NCBI GenBank assembly: GCA_036504445.1
Contig: DASXVE010000008.1
Span: forward strand, 1-40,990
Length of the DNA stretch: 40,990 bases
Reading direction: 5' to 3'
Source: Candidatus Aquicultor sp.
GTDB taxonomy: Bacteria > Actinomycetota > Aquicultoria > Aquicultorales > Aquicultoraceae
Of this stretch, positions 8,952 through 16,551 are shown in pieces (positions within the stretch are counted from its first letter, which is position 1; each line of letters starts with the position of its first letter). Both the position numbers and the translations under genes were made by a program. The notes under the pieces are model-generated. The model made no database searches, was not told the origin of the DNA, and saw only the letters and a list, made by a program, of their open reading frames with translations.

Positions 8952-9269
8952 CTATGTTTGTTGCTCTCCCGGAAGCTTAACGATTCCAAGAAGTACTCGG
9001 TATGGGCCCGGCATGCCATGCGGTAGGAGAGTAATGCGATCACCCGGTTTTACGCGGGCTTCTGGCGGCGGCATTGCATGATGATTAACGAAGACCGCTT
9101 CGATTTTTTCAAGCGGGATCGCAAGTGCCTCGGCCAATTCAATTGCGGAGCATTCGCGGTCAAGCGCATATGGCAGTGGAAAGGGCCACCCTCTTTGGTT
9201 GGATATTTCTCGTAAAACACCAAAGCAGCGTACTTCTACATCGGTGTTATTAGGCGTGTGATTTTGCAT
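8952..9269 (-). CDS. MoaD/ThiS-like (Mut7-C type) ubiquitin-fold protein
   Basis: 105 residues, ATG at 9269 with AGGTGA close upstream. The order of conserved elements fits the beta-grasp Ub-Mut7C family: VEVRCFGVLREI, then AIELAEALAIPLEKIEAVFVN, then VKPGDRITLLPHGMPGPYRVLLGIV. Beta-grasp proteins of this class often act as sulfur carriers, but the tail ends GEQQT rather than Gly-Gly, so thiocarboxylation at the C-terminus is not supported. No molybdopterin or thiamine genes are adjacent. A role linked to RNA (as in Mut7-C fusions) or to tungsten/molybdenum enzymes is possible but not shown. Confidence 0.7.
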   Translation of the reverse strand: MQNHTPNNTDVEVRCFGVLREISNQRGWPFPLPYALDRECSAIELAEALAIPLEKIEAVFVNHHAMPPPEARVKPGDRITLLPHGMPGPYRVLLGIVKLPGEQQT

Positions 9270-9336
9270 AACTCACCTACAGAAAAAGTCGTACCTCTTC
9301 AGGCGGCTCTCAATAAACTAATGCCTTCAAGCAAAA

Positions 9337-9669
9337 TTAAATACTAGTCTTTGCCAAATATTTTTCTTGCCATTGATCAATTTCAGTGCAGATTTCTTTT
9401 TCTAGACCAACCCGGTTATCTTCATCGACGTATACGATCGGCTCTTCGTCCTTCAAAGCTAAAACCACTTGTACGGGGTAGAGCTCCAATACGTCCCCTT
9501 CGCACTTCAGAAGCACATACACCTCGGATTCGTATGATCCGTCTCCATAGACTCTCTCAATATTTGAAGCGAGTACCAGGCCGTTCCCTAGAAATGCATG
9601 CTTTCTATTGTTGATGATTGACGCGATAAGCTGCGTAATTAAGTCCTCGGATTTGTTCACTCGATCCAT
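9337..9669 (-). CDS. Hypothetical protein
   Basis: About 110 residues; I do not recognise the family. The start at ATG 9669 is preferred over ATG 9675 because AAAGGG then has usable spacing. The product is soluble and acidic, with a predicted beta-rich middle (ESEVYVLLKCEGDVLELYPVQVVLALKDEEPIVYV would form strands; see positions about 45-85) and helical ends. It is in the same direction as the MoaD-like gene, with a 67-nt gap. Coding is supported by sensible composition and the AAAGGG site, not by homology. Confidence 0.5.
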   Translation of the reverse strand: MDRVNKSEDLITQLIASIINNRKHAFLGNGLVLASNIERVYGDGSYESEVYVLLKCEGDVLELYPVQVVLALKDEEPIVYVDEDNRVGLEKEICTEIDQWQEKYLAKTSI

Positions 9670-9940
9670 AACCATCCCTTTACTTAATCGACAAAACGTT
9701 CATCATACCGGCTGCACACACTCGTGCTGTGAATCTGACGTAATTATTGGTGTCGATAAGCCGATTCCATAATTATACGGCGACATGACAGAATTTTATA
9801 GTCGACCGCGCAAATTGAAACGGTTTTCGCAGTTGACGCAACCAAGCGGCCCGGATACTGACCGGTATTGCGTTAGAGATTGTCTATACCTTTATTTCCC
9901 AATTTAATGCTAATTAATTACGTCATACATAGAAGGGTGT

Positions 9941-10366
9941 TTAGGCTTTATTGTCGGGCATACAAATGTGATCTTCTTGTCGAACGGAGAGAACATTATC
10001 GTTCGGGAGGCTCGTAAAGACGACTTCAAAAAACGGGGTGATTTGATTGAAAACAGGCTTGTTGACCGTTATAAAATCCTGCCACTCCCGTCCGTCGATG
10101 AGCGACGCGACGTATTCGTTTACATACACGGATAAGATCAGCGGGTAGCGTTTATCGTACTGGTCTGCCTTATCGTTGAGGTAGACTGAGGTAAGCTCAA
10201 CACCAACCCGATAACTCGAATGCGTATCCTTAAGGAAATAATCCGGCTTATCACGTCTCGCAACAATCTCGAGCTCACGACCGTGCGGCAATTTGCGGTA
10301 CGCATCGATAAATACATGTATTTCGAAGTCTTCTCTTGATTCCCTATTTGGCCAGTAAGATTCCAT
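9941..10366 (-). CDS. Hypothetical protein, possible PD-(D/E)xK-like fold
   Basis: 141 residues from ATG 10366, chosen because AAGGAG lies just upstream; the longer frame to 10438 lacks a site. A segment at about residues 40-70 has PDYFLKD followed by YRVGVELTSVY, spaced like the PD...ExT/ExK core of restriction-nuclease-like folds, but a catalytic lysine is not evident. No other domain is visible. It diverges from the Fe-S protein gene at 10491. Function unknown; the nuclease idea is tentative. Confidence 0.55.
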   Translation of the reverse strand: MESYWPNRESREDFEIHVFIDAYRKLPHGRELEIVARRDKPDYFLKDTHSSYRVGVELTSVYLNDKADQYDKRYPLILSVYVNEYVASLIDGREWQDFITVNKPVFNQITPFFEVVFTSLPNDNVLSVRQEDHICMPDNKA

Positions 10367-10490
10367 AAAGCTCCTTCGAGCCCAATTGTAAGACATAACC
10401 GCGCCCAGAGGGAATAGAGAACACCGTGGGGAAAACAATACTGTAATGATATTTTAAGCAAAACCTGTTGACTGGAAGAACAATCGCTTC

Positions 10491-11402
10491 ATGAAGAAGC
10501 TCACCTATGCCGTGTTACTATTGATAGCCATTATATTCTTCTCATGGTTGAAAATGGAACGGCGGATTTTGCCGAGGCGCTCGACCAGGGAATACTGGTC
10601 TCTCTCACCAATGCCGGTCCCAAAAAAATTTGAGGGATATATCTACGGCGCGGCAACTCATCTTTATTTGAAACCGGCTACCTGGACGTGGCTTGCGCGA
10701 AGAGTTCGGGGGGCTGAGTCTGCCGATACATACCACGGTAAAATCATGACCAACGAAGATGCGACCAAGCTGATTACGGTAAACGGGCCTATCGAGCTCA
10801 CCGGCATCGAGCATGTCATCCCCCATCCGGTCGCTCGTGATATTATTTTGCAGAGCGGCGAGCAACGCATCGCTGTTCTAGATTGTCCCTGCCGCGCGCA
10901 GAAAGAAAAGGCGTGCGAGCCGCGTGATGTCTGCCTCGTTGTCGGAGAACCTTTTGCCGGCTTTGTCATCGATCACCAACCCTCAAAAACACGGTATGTT
11001 TCACGCACCGAAGCCCTGTCGATACTCGATGCAGAAAACGAGCGCGGCCACATACATACCGCGTGGTTCAAAGACGTCATGCACGGGCGCTTCTACGCCA
11101 TCTGCAATTGCTGCTCGTGCTGTTGCTTGGGAATGCAATCGTTCTTACGGGGCGTTCCTAGAATTGCACACTCTGGATACCTTCCGGTTGTCGATGCATC
11201 AAAATGCAGAACCTGCGGTGCGTGCAAATCGATATGCCCTTTTAGCGCGATTGAAGCTACTGAGAAAACCGTAAAGATTACGGAAAATGTGTGTATGGGG
11301 TGCGGTGTTTGCGCGACACACTGCCGGCACAAAGCGATTACACTGCAGCTTGCCCCCGGTCGGGGTGTACCGCTTGCGATCGACATATTGGTCGCAGAAT
11401 AG
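10491..11402 (+). CDS. Membrane-anchored iron-sulfur protein with two [4Fe-4S] motifs
   Basis: 303 residues, ATG with GGAAGAA upstream. Residues 4-20 form an N-terminal membrane anchor. Near the C-terminus are two classical ferredoxin motifs: Cys239-x2-242-x2-245-x3-Cys249-Pro and Cys268-x2-271-x2-274-x3-Cys278. Upstream are two extra cysteine groups: Cys132, 134, 142 and 148 (DCPCR...C...DVC), and the dense CNCCSCCC at 205-212, which could bind another cluster. This architecture is seen in uncharacterised Fe-S proteins of anaerobes. It probably passes electrons at the membrane; the partner is unknown since no reductase is adjacent. Confidence 0.85.
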   Translation: MKKLTYAVLLLIAIIFFSWLKMERRILPRRSTREYWSLSPMPVPKKFEGYIYGAATHLYLKPATWTWLARRVRGAESADTYHGKIMTNEDATKLITVNGPIELTGIEHVIPHPVARDIILQSGEQRIAVLDCPCRAQKEKACEPRDVCLVVGEPFAGFVIDHQPSKTRYVSRTEALSILDAENERGHIHTAWFKDVMHGRFYAICNCCSCCCLGMQSFLRGVPRIAHSGYLPVVDASKCRTCGACKSICPFSAIEATEKTVKITENVCMGCGVCATHCRHKAITLQLAPGRGVPLAIDILVAE

Positions 11403-11458
11403 AAGGGTGAAACGATGCCAAAGCGCATGCCGCCCTCGCCCGCTGATTATACTGGATG

Positions 11459-11947
11459 CTACCTGTTAAGCTGCCATATGTAGTAGTTGAGCACTGAAGC
11501 AAAGCTCACCCACAGGATATATGGTATGAGAAGGATTGCCGCCACTGCGGAGATCGGAAAGAACATGATAATAGCTGCGAGAATGCTCGCCCATAAGAAC
11601 CCGATTTCAGCCAACGCGTAGCGCGGCGATTTCAAACCGAAGAAAAGAAACGACCAGAGGGTGTTAAGACCGAGTTGTATGCCGAAGATCGTGATTGCCC
11701 GGTTGATTTGCGGCTTCATCTCGGGAGCCTCATCGCCTCTTCGCCAAACGAGATACAAAGCGACCCCCATAAGCGTATAAAGGATGGTCCACACGGGACC
11801 AAATATCCAGTTTGGTGGATTAAACGGGGGTTTTCGTTGCGTTGGATACCATGTCGTAATGGCAGGCGCGGTTACAAGGCCGCCGATAGCACCTGCCGCC
11901 TGCGCTATGAAGATGCTGGCGGTAAGTTTAACAATAGTCTTGATCAT
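11459..11947 (-). CDS. tspO: TspO/MBR family membrane protein
   Basis: 162 residues from ATG 11947, selected for the GGAGGGGGAG site just upstream. Five transmembrane segments and the family signatures are visible: PAITTWYPTQRKPPFNPPNW, FGPVWTILYTLMGVALYLVW, QLGLNTLWSFLFFGLKSP and the final WVSFASVLNYYIWQLN. TspO proteins bind porphyrins and other lipophilic ligands and modulate stress or tetrapyrrole responses. Length is normal. It converges with the Fe-S protein gene and has its own upstream region. Confidence 0.92.
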   Translation of the reverse strand: MIKTIVKLTASIFIAQAAGAIGGLVTAPAITTWYPTQRKPPFNPPNWIFGPVWTILYTLMGVALYLVWRRGDEAPEMKPQINRAITIFGIQLGLNTLWSFLFFGLKSPRYALAEIGFLWASILAAIIMFFPISAVAAILLIPYILWVSFASVLNYYIWQLNR

Positions 11948-12076
11948 AAGCACTCCCCCTCCAACAACATGGTTACTTATACTTATCCAGAATATCGATT
12001 CTGTAAACAATTCCCTTTATATTCCGAGACTGCATCCGGGAAAGATGGGTAGAACTAAATAAAGGAGGTGGAAATA

Positions 12077-12373
12077 GTGAAATTTGTCATGCTCAGCAAG
12101 TTAACGGATGAAGGTATGGAAACTCTTAAGAAAAACCCTAATAGACTCAAAGAAGTGAATCAAGAAGTCGCCGAGAAGTTCGGGGTTAAGATTGTTGATC
12201 AGTATGCGCTTATGGGGACGTATGATTTTGTAAATATTCTCGACGCGCCCGACAACGATACGATGGTAAAAATGGCTACCGAGCTTGGGTCGCGGGGAAC
12301 AATACGAACACTAACGATGCCTGCCATCGAGATAGACAGGTTCATTCAGGATATTGGGAGTCTAGCGGCATAG
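12077..12373 (+). CDS. GYD-domain protein
   Basis: 98 residues. The start is GTG 12077, because AAAGGAGGT at 12061-12069 is correctly spaced for it and overlaps the earlier in-frame GTG at 12068. The sequence fits the GYD family: KFVMLSKLTDEGMETLK, then VKIVDQYALMGTYDFVNILDAPD, and RGTIRTLTMPAIEID. The family folds as a dimeric ferredoxin-like alpha/beta barrel; its biochemical role is unknown. It is followed by a bidirectional terminator shared with the cupredoxin gene. Confidence 0.85.
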   Translation: MKFVMLSKLTDEGMETLKKNPNRLKEVNQEVAEKFGVKIVDQYALMGTYDFVNILDAPDNDTMVKMATELGSRGTIRTLTMPAIEIDRFIQDIGSLAA

Positions 12374-12406
12374 CTTAATCCCCTGCTACCAGTATTAATA
12401 CACAAT

Positions 12407-12433
12407 TTAAGACCCTGCCCGGCAGGGTCTTAA
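12407..12433. terminator. Bidirectional hairpin terminator
   Basis: Thirteen-base arms, TTAAGACCCTGCC and its exact complement, separated by one base, with A- and T-rich flanks. It lies between the convergent ends of the GYD gene and the cupredoxin gene and can serve both. Confidence 0.85.
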
Positions 12434-12435
12434 TA

Positions 12436-12699
12436 TTACTCGACGACGATCTCTCCATGCGAGTGGAGATGAATCTCACAGTGGTACCTAAATATACCCT
12501 TATTCTGAAACCTATGGCTAAAGACTACATTCGCATTAATAACACCTGAATCAAAAGAGCCATCGTCGGCGGTTACCGTGTGAGGTGTTAAATCATTATT
12601 GACCCAAATCACTTCGGTCCCCGGGGCAACCTTGATAACCGGCGACTGAAAAGAATTGTTGGTAATCTGAATATCAGCGGACGGTATGCCTTCTCCCAC
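12436..12699 (-). CDS. Small cupredoxin-like protein lacking the usual axial methionine
   Basis: 87 residues, GTG start with GAGGTGA 5 nt upstream. It has the plastocyanin-type beta-sandwich signature: VIKVAPGTEVIWVNND, TPHTVTADDG with ligand His40, and FRYHCEIH with Cys74 and His77. In the usual C-x2-H-x2-M pattern the last position here is Ser80 (HLHSHGE), with His79 and His81 beside it. No signal peptide or membrane anchor precedes the domain, which is unusual for a copper protein of this type. It probably binds copper with altered axial ligation, or has lost electron-transfer function. Fold assignment is firm. Confidence 0.85.
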   Translation of the reverse strand: MGEGIPSADIQITNNSFQSPVIKVAPGTEVIWVNNDLTPHTVTADDGSFDSGVINANVVFSHRFQNKGIFRYHCEIHLHSHGEIVVE

Positions 12700-12848
12700 A
12701 AGTTCACCTCAAGGTAATTGATTGTGTCGACGTCATTACAAACCTATTTCCCCGATTGCTGTTAGCCCAACCATCATGCAGGCATTACTTTGATGATGTC
12801 AGACACGAAAGAAGCTTGCTATTTTTTCCCCGAATGTCCGGGCAGCCA

Positions 12849-13532
12849 TTATTGGGAAGGTTGTTCGACGTAGATTTTGTTTACCGTATCGTAGGCTTTG
12901 ATTTTGTCCAAGATGTCTAGACCTTCGACAACTTGACCAAAAATCGTAGTTTTACCATCGAGCACCGGCATAGGTGAAAGGATAATATAGAACTGGCTGC
13001 CGGCAGTGTCCGGGCCATTCCCGCGTACCATACCGATGGCTCCTCTGATATTTTTGACGTCGCTGAATTCTGCTTTAATCGTATACCCAGGGCCACCGCT
13101 GCCATCATTGTCAAGCTTCTTATCTTTTGTTAATGGATCGCCGCCTAGAATTATCTTTCCAGGTACAACCATATGCCACTTAGTGCCGTTGTAAAATCCT
13201 TTATTGGCCAGCTTCACAAAGTTCTGGACCGTTTTCGGGGCTTTTCCGGGAAGCATTTCCAAGACAATCTTGCCTTTATTTGTCTCGATTATTACGCGGC
13301 CGATATCGGCAAGAGCCGCGGTTTCTGCCCAAGAAGCACCCGCTACCGCCTCGCCCCTTGCTTCTCTCGTTGCCTGTTCTCCGGCTTTTTGCGCGATGGT
13401 GTCAAGCTCTTTCTGTTCCATACCTTGGTTATATACGGGGAGTTTCTGCTTCTTAGCGGTTTCCTTAGGAATACAGCCAGCTATCGCAAGCGCACACACT
13501 ATTGCTAAACAGCACACAAAGAAACGTCTCAA
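12849..13532 (-). CDS. Cyclophilin-type peptidyl-prolyl isomerase, lipoprotein
   Basis: 227 residues from TTG 13532 (AAAGGAG 6 nt upstream), which places RRFFVCCLAIVCALAIAGC as a lipoprotein signal with a lipobox cysteine at about residue 19. After a charged linker, residues about 75-225 form a cyclophilin domain: IETNKGKIVLEMLPGKAPKT, FVKLANKGFYNGTKWHMV, NIRGAIGMVRGNGPDTAGSQ, FYIILSPMPVLDGKTTIFG. The active-site Arg of the FHR motif is replaced by Val (HMV), so catalytic activity may be reduced. It would assist folding of exported proteins at the membrane surface. It stands alone. Confidence 0.87.
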   Translation of the reverse strand: MRRFFVCCLAIVCALAIAGCIPKETAKKQKLPVYNQGMEQKELDTIAQKAGEQATREARGEAVAGASWAETAALADIGRVIIETNKGKIVLEMLPGKAPKTVQNFVKLANKGFYNGTKWHMVVPGKIILGGDPLTKDKKLDNDGSGGPGYTIKAEFSDVKNIRGAIGMVRGNGPDTAGSQFYIILSPMPVLDGKTTIFGQVVEGLDILDKIKAYDTVNKIYVEQPSQ

Positions 13533-13907
13533 AACTATCTCCTTTGACTGTCCCGTCAACTACTTACACTTGTAGAGTGTATTCCTATACTATTTTATCA
13601 CAGAAAGCCTGTTGAGAGGACGAAGCAGGTTGTGGCTTTTATGGTTGCACGAAACATACTCGGTAGACGCAACAATGTTGCCCTTTGGTCTGCCGGTAGA
13701 GCGAGGCGCATAATATTCGTCACTTGGGGTTTTATAAACTTCTCGCAGATATTTTAGCTTTTTTAGTATCGCGAGGTAGCGATGACGCGCGTTGGGAATA
13801 ATCCACCTAAAGCCTCGTATTACGGCAAGCTGACAACCTGAGGTACACAACACGCTATGCGAGCTTGCTATACGCCGGGCCAAAGCTATGCATATTCGGG
13901 AGGTTTT
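13533..13907. other. Divergent intergenic region, no convincing gene
   Basis: About 375 nt between the divergent cyclophilin and cytochrome genes, so it should hold both promoters. A minus-strand frame at 13590-13883 has no ribosome binding site, atypical composition and overlaps the cytochrome leader, so I do not call it. I see no tRNA, terminator or riboswitch structure. Confidence 0.5.
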
Positions 13908-14423
13908 ATGAAACGATTAAACACAACGGTATTCGCGTTAATTGCCATCTGCGTCTTAAGCTTGCTTGCGGCAGGTTGCCCTTCAACCTCGACCACATCG
14001 AGAAGCCGAGCGCGAGCAACAACAACTACGGTCGCAGGCCAGACTACAACCACAAGCTCAGGCGGCACTGTGACTTCAGCAAGTAGCAGCTCAACCACAT
14101 CATCCGGTGCAACGGGATCTGTAAGCAACGGTAGAGACATCTTTGTTAACGGGAAAAGTTCGCACGATAAAATCACGTTTACCGGAGGCAAAGCTAGAAG
14201 CTCTGGTGCGTGCGCTAATTGCCACGGCGCCAACGGAAAAGGCGGCATCGGCCCCAACATCACGTATGGTGCATTAAAAGAGAGCGGCTTTACCGATGCC
14301 CGTATCAAACGAGCGATAACAAGTGGTTTAGACGAAAAGGGAGATCCCTTGCAAGGCATGCCGCATTATAAAATGTCTAACCAGGACCTAAACGATCTTA
14401 TAGCATATTTGAAAACACTGTAA
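13908..14423 (+). CDS. Monoheme cytochrome c lipoprotein
   Basis: 171 residues, ATG preceded by GGGAGGTTTT. The N-terminus is a lipoprotein signal (KRLNTTVFALIAICVLSLLAAGC), so the protein is tethered outside the membrane. A Ser/Thr-rich flexible linker follows (about 25-85). The C-terminal domain binds one haem c through CANCH near residue 120, with a likely axial Met in GMPHYKMS; the end LNDLIAYLKTL is the typical closing helix of class I cytochromes c. It would shuttle electrons on the outer face of the membrane. No oxidase or reductase gene is adjacent. The next small gene follows by 31 nt. Confidence 0.9.
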   Translation: MKRLNTTVFALIAICVLSLLAAGCPSTSTTSRSRARATTTTVAGQTTTTSSGGTVTSASSSSTTSSGATGSVSNGRDIFVNGKSSHDKITFTGGKARSSGACANCHGANGKGGIGPNITYGALKESGFTDARIKRAITSGLDEKGDPLQGMPHYKMSNQDLNDLIAYLKTL

Positions 14424-14454
14424 CCAAGCAATTCGTAACTAGGGAGTGATTGTA

Positions 14455-14712
14455 TTGGCGCCTGAACATTATGACCTGAGAAACATGCAGTACGGCCCCG
14501 ACCCTGAAGCTTTTTTTGAGAACACATTTGATAAGATTTCCGACGAGCTTGGAGAAGGCCAGGAGGCAACCGTTATTGTCAACCCGGAGCGCATGAACGA
14601 GCCGGTCGAGCAGATGGCAGGACTTGCGGAAGACAGCGGCCTTTCAGTAATATCGACCAGGGCAACAGCAAGCGACATGGCGGTTATCGAGGTAAAGAAA
14701 CGCTCGGCATAA
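14455..14712 (+). CDS. Small hypothetical protein, possible TusA-like fold
   Basis: 85 residues from TTG 14455; GGGAG at 14442-14446 gives 8-nt spacing and rules out the earlier GTG it overlaps. Soluble and acidic. The second half (ATVIVNPERMNEPVEQMAG, then LAEDSGLSVISTRATASD, then MAVIEVKKRSA) has the beta-alpha-beta-beta rhythm of the TusA/DUF2249 sulfur-carrier fold, but the catalytic Cys-Pro motif is absent. It follows the cytochrome gene by 31 nt in the same direction and shares a terminator downstream, so the two may be co-transcribed. Function unknown. Confidence 0.6.
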   Translation: MAPEHYDLRNMQYGPDPEAFFENTFDKISDELGEGQEATVIVNPERMNEPVEQMAGLAEDSGLSVISTRATASDMAVIEVKKRSA

Positions 14713-14767
14713 CGTGTCAAACAATGGCTCGTCACTAATAACGAGCCCCGCTGTGAGCCATGTGGCA

Positions 14768-14802
14768 GAAAAAGCCTTCATAAATTAGGTGAGGGCTTTT
14801 TC
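14768..14802 (+). terminator. Hairpin terminator after the cytochrome/small-protein unit
   Basis: GAAAAAGCC and GGCTTTTTC arms around a 17-base loop; the T-run after the GGC gives a rho-independent terminator on the plus strand, 55 nt past the gene end. Confidence 0.75.
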
Positions 14803-15049
14803 GCATAATTTATTTTGCCGGTCTAAAGACCTATCTTATCAACCACCAGCCATTTTGATATGCGTCCCACCGTTAACCACCGATTCGCGCATATATGACA
14901 GCAAAGGTCTAGCCACAAAGAACTTTACAAAAATAAGAATATCGGTCATACTTAACCAAGCTAAGACGTGAATTCGTAAATGGGAGTTCGTTATTAGATG
15001 AGCTCTTATTTTTTTGGTCTATGTCGTGAACTTTTATGCAGCGCACTAG

Positions 15050-15085
15050 CCTAGCGTCGTAAGCTTAAAGTCTTAAGACGCTAGG
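15050..15085 (+). promoter_or_regulatory. Leader hairpin overlapping the cold-shock gene ribosome binding site
   Basis: CCTAGCGTC (15050-15058) pairs exactly with GACGCTAGG (15077-15085); the right arm includes the first three bases of the AGGAGGT site (15083-15089). Such pairing could restrict ribosome access and be remodelled by temperature, as known for cold-shock mRNAs of enterics, but function here is inferred. Confidence 0.5.
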
Positions 15086-15096
15086 AGGTGAATGTA

Positions 15097-15303
15097 TTGT
15101 CAGCAGGTACTGTAAAGTGGTTTGATGACAGCAAAGGCTTTGGTTTTATTAGCCAGGAAAATGGTGGACCAGACGTTTTTGTGCATCACTCAGCAATCAA
15201 TGGCGATGGGTTTAAGACTCTTGCCGAAGGCGCGAAAGTTGAGTTTGAAGTCCAGATGGAGGCTAAAGGCGCTCGCGCGTCCAACGTCACTGTTGTTGGA
15301 TAA
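15097..15303 (+). CDS. csp: Cold-shock domain protein
   Basis: 68 residues from TTG 15097; AGGAGGT is spaced 7 nt upstream, while the earlier GTG overlaps it. The protein is a single OB-fold cold-shock domain with RNP1 (KGFGFI) and RNP2 (VFVHH) motifs and the usual [11 protein letters not shown] start. Members bind single-stranded RNA, melt structure and act as RNA chaperones. The long leader (about 290 nt after the previous terminator) with a hairpin at the ribosome binding site fits post-transcriptional control. A strong terminator follows. Confidence 0.96.
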   Translation: MSAGTVKWFDDSKGFGFISQENGGPDVFVHHSAINGDGFKTLAEGAKVEFEVQMEAKGARASNVTVVG

Positions 15304-15323
15304 TCTAAATATATTTTCAGCGT

Positions 15324-15352
15324 AAAAACCTGCTGGTAACAGCAGGTTTTTT
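15324..15352 (+). terminator. Rho-independent terminator of the cold-shock gene
   Basis: AAAAACCTGCTG, a four-base loop and CAGCAGGTTTTTT: a twelve-base arm with a T-tract, 20 nt after the stop codon. Confidence 0.92.
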
Positions 15353-15397
15353 ATTTTCAGGTTACTTACTGTGTTTCAGCTGGAAAAGCCACAAATG

Positions 15398-15406
15398 TGG
15401 TATAAT
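15398..15406 (+). promoter_or_regulatory. Extended -10 promoter of the 55-residue protein gene
   Basis: TGGTATAAT, a perfect TATAAT with the TGn extension; no good -35 hexamer is seen, which an extended -10 can tolerate. Transcription would start near 15413, giving a leader of about 93 nt that ends in a run of eight T before the gene. Confidence 0.6.
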
Positions 15407-15505
15407 AGTGATATAGATGCTTCGTTAGTAAGCTGAGAAGGATATGGGGCTCTTAAAGAACAGAGTGAACATGTCTTTTTTTTATTTTATGGAAAGGAGC
15501 GACGG

Positions 15506-15673
15506 ATGAGAATCACGCTAGAGAGTAACGGCAAAAAGTACCGCGCGTATAGCCCCGAGGAGTTCTTTAAATCCCCCGAAAACCCGCAAACAATCTTCAA
15601 TTTGACCAAGCCTTCACGCAAGAATCACAGGGCAAATGATTTATTTGACAAGCCGCGTCAGGAACAAAGCTAG
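15506..15673 (+). CDS. Small hypothetical protein (55 residues)
   Basis: ATG 15506 with AAAGGAG 6 nt upstream, 55 codons to TAG at 15671. The product is basic and hydrophilic: MRITLESNGKKYRAYSPEEF, later PQTIFNLTKPSRKNHRAND. No membrane segment, signal or cysteine. Its own extended -10 promoter upstream and a strong terminator 17 nt downstream argue that it is a real, independently transcribed gene. Family not recognised; a role as an RNA- or protein-binding adaptor would be a guess. Confidence 0.7.
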   Translation: MRITLESNGKKYRAYSPEEFFKSPENPQTIFNLTKPSRKNHRANDLFDKPRQEQS

Positions 15674-15689
15674 ACGAGTATAATGCTAC

Positions 15690-15726
15690 AAAATAAGGCC
15701 CTGTTTATTTAGCGGGGCCTTATTTT
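15690..15726. terminator. Bidirectional hairpin terminator
   Basis: AAAATAAGGCCC pairs with GGGCCTTATTTT around a 13-base loop; A-rich on the left and T-rich on the right, so it can end both the small gene and the convergent gatD transcript. Confidence 0.9.
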
Positions 15727-15777
15727 GGCTAAGCAACCAGCCGAGGAAGTATTTATGGTAGATGGCGTATTTAAGTT

Positions 15778-16551
15778 CTAGCGATACGTTCTATTTATGG
15801 CCACCGAATGAGCTGCATTCTCAATTGTGTCATCGAGAACTTTTAGCTCGTGTTCTGTCCCATAACGATGTTGGAGGGCCATAGCGATTAAATAATCGGT
15901 GAACCACGGGTTTTTTGGCAGTAGCGGTCCATGAAGATAGGTTCCGAAAGCGCGCAGGTACCGGCAACCCTCAAGATGGCCGGTATCATCATTGCCATAA
16001 CCCCGAATAACATGCCCCAGGTAACCGCATCGTTCACCAAGGTATGTTTTACCGCTATGGTTTTCGAAGCCCACTAGGACGACGCCCGCTTCACCCAATT
16101 GGCTAAAACTGCTGGTGCTCGGCCAACTCAAGCTTGTTTGCCGACAATCAACCGAAATATTGCCGATCATTCGTTTATTGGAAGAAATAGTTATAGCATC
16201 ATAAACACCGATTCCGGGAATTTCGGTCCCCTCGCCCGTCTTAAAATACTTGCCGAAAAGCTGATATCCACCGCAGATGGTAAGAGCTACTACGTCCGAT
16301 TCAATGGCATCTGTTATTGCCGGTCCCTTAGCAATCAAGTCTCTTGAAGCTAAAACCTGGCTTCTATCTTGACCGCCACCGAAGAATATAATATCAACAT
16401 CATTGAAATCGGCACTGTCGCCGAGATTGACGTTAACAACCTCTACTTTGATATCTCGCCACTGGCATCGTTTGGCGATAGATATGATGTTGCCACGGTC
16501 CCCGTAAAGGTTCATGGCATCCGGATAAAGGTGGCATATCCTGATTTTCAT
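15778..16551 (-). CDS. gatD: Lipid II isoglutaminyl synthase, glutaminase subunit GatD
   Basis: 257 residues of the class I glutamine amidotransferase (CobB/CobQ-like) fold. The nucleophile is Cys93 in TICGGYQLFG and the catalytic histidine is His207 in GTYLHGP; FFGGGQDRSQ is the typical oxyanion region. GatD hydrolyses glutamine and channels ammonia to MurT, which amidates D-glutamate of the stem peptide in lipid II. The start ATG overlaps the murT stop by four bases (ATGA), so the pair is translationally coupled. This is a Gram-positive-type cell-wall modification. Confidence 0.95.
   Translation of the reverse strand: MKIRICHLYPDAMNLYGDRGNIISIAKRCQWRDIKVEVVNVNLGDSADFNDVDIIFFGGGQDRSQVLASRDLIAKGPAITDAIESDVVALTICGGYQLFGKYFKTGEGTEIPGIGVYDAITISSNKRMIGNISVDCRQTSLSWPSTSSFSQLGEAGVVLVGFENHSGKTYLGERCGYLGHVIRGYGNDDTGHLEGCRYLRAFGTYLHGPLLPKNPWFTDYLIAMALQHRYGTEHELKVLDDTIENAAHSVAINRTYR

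Noticed and set aside
13590-13883. 97-residue minus-strand frame between cyclophilin and cytochrome genes
   Set aside because: No ribosome site, atypical composition, overlaps the leader of the cytochrome gene.
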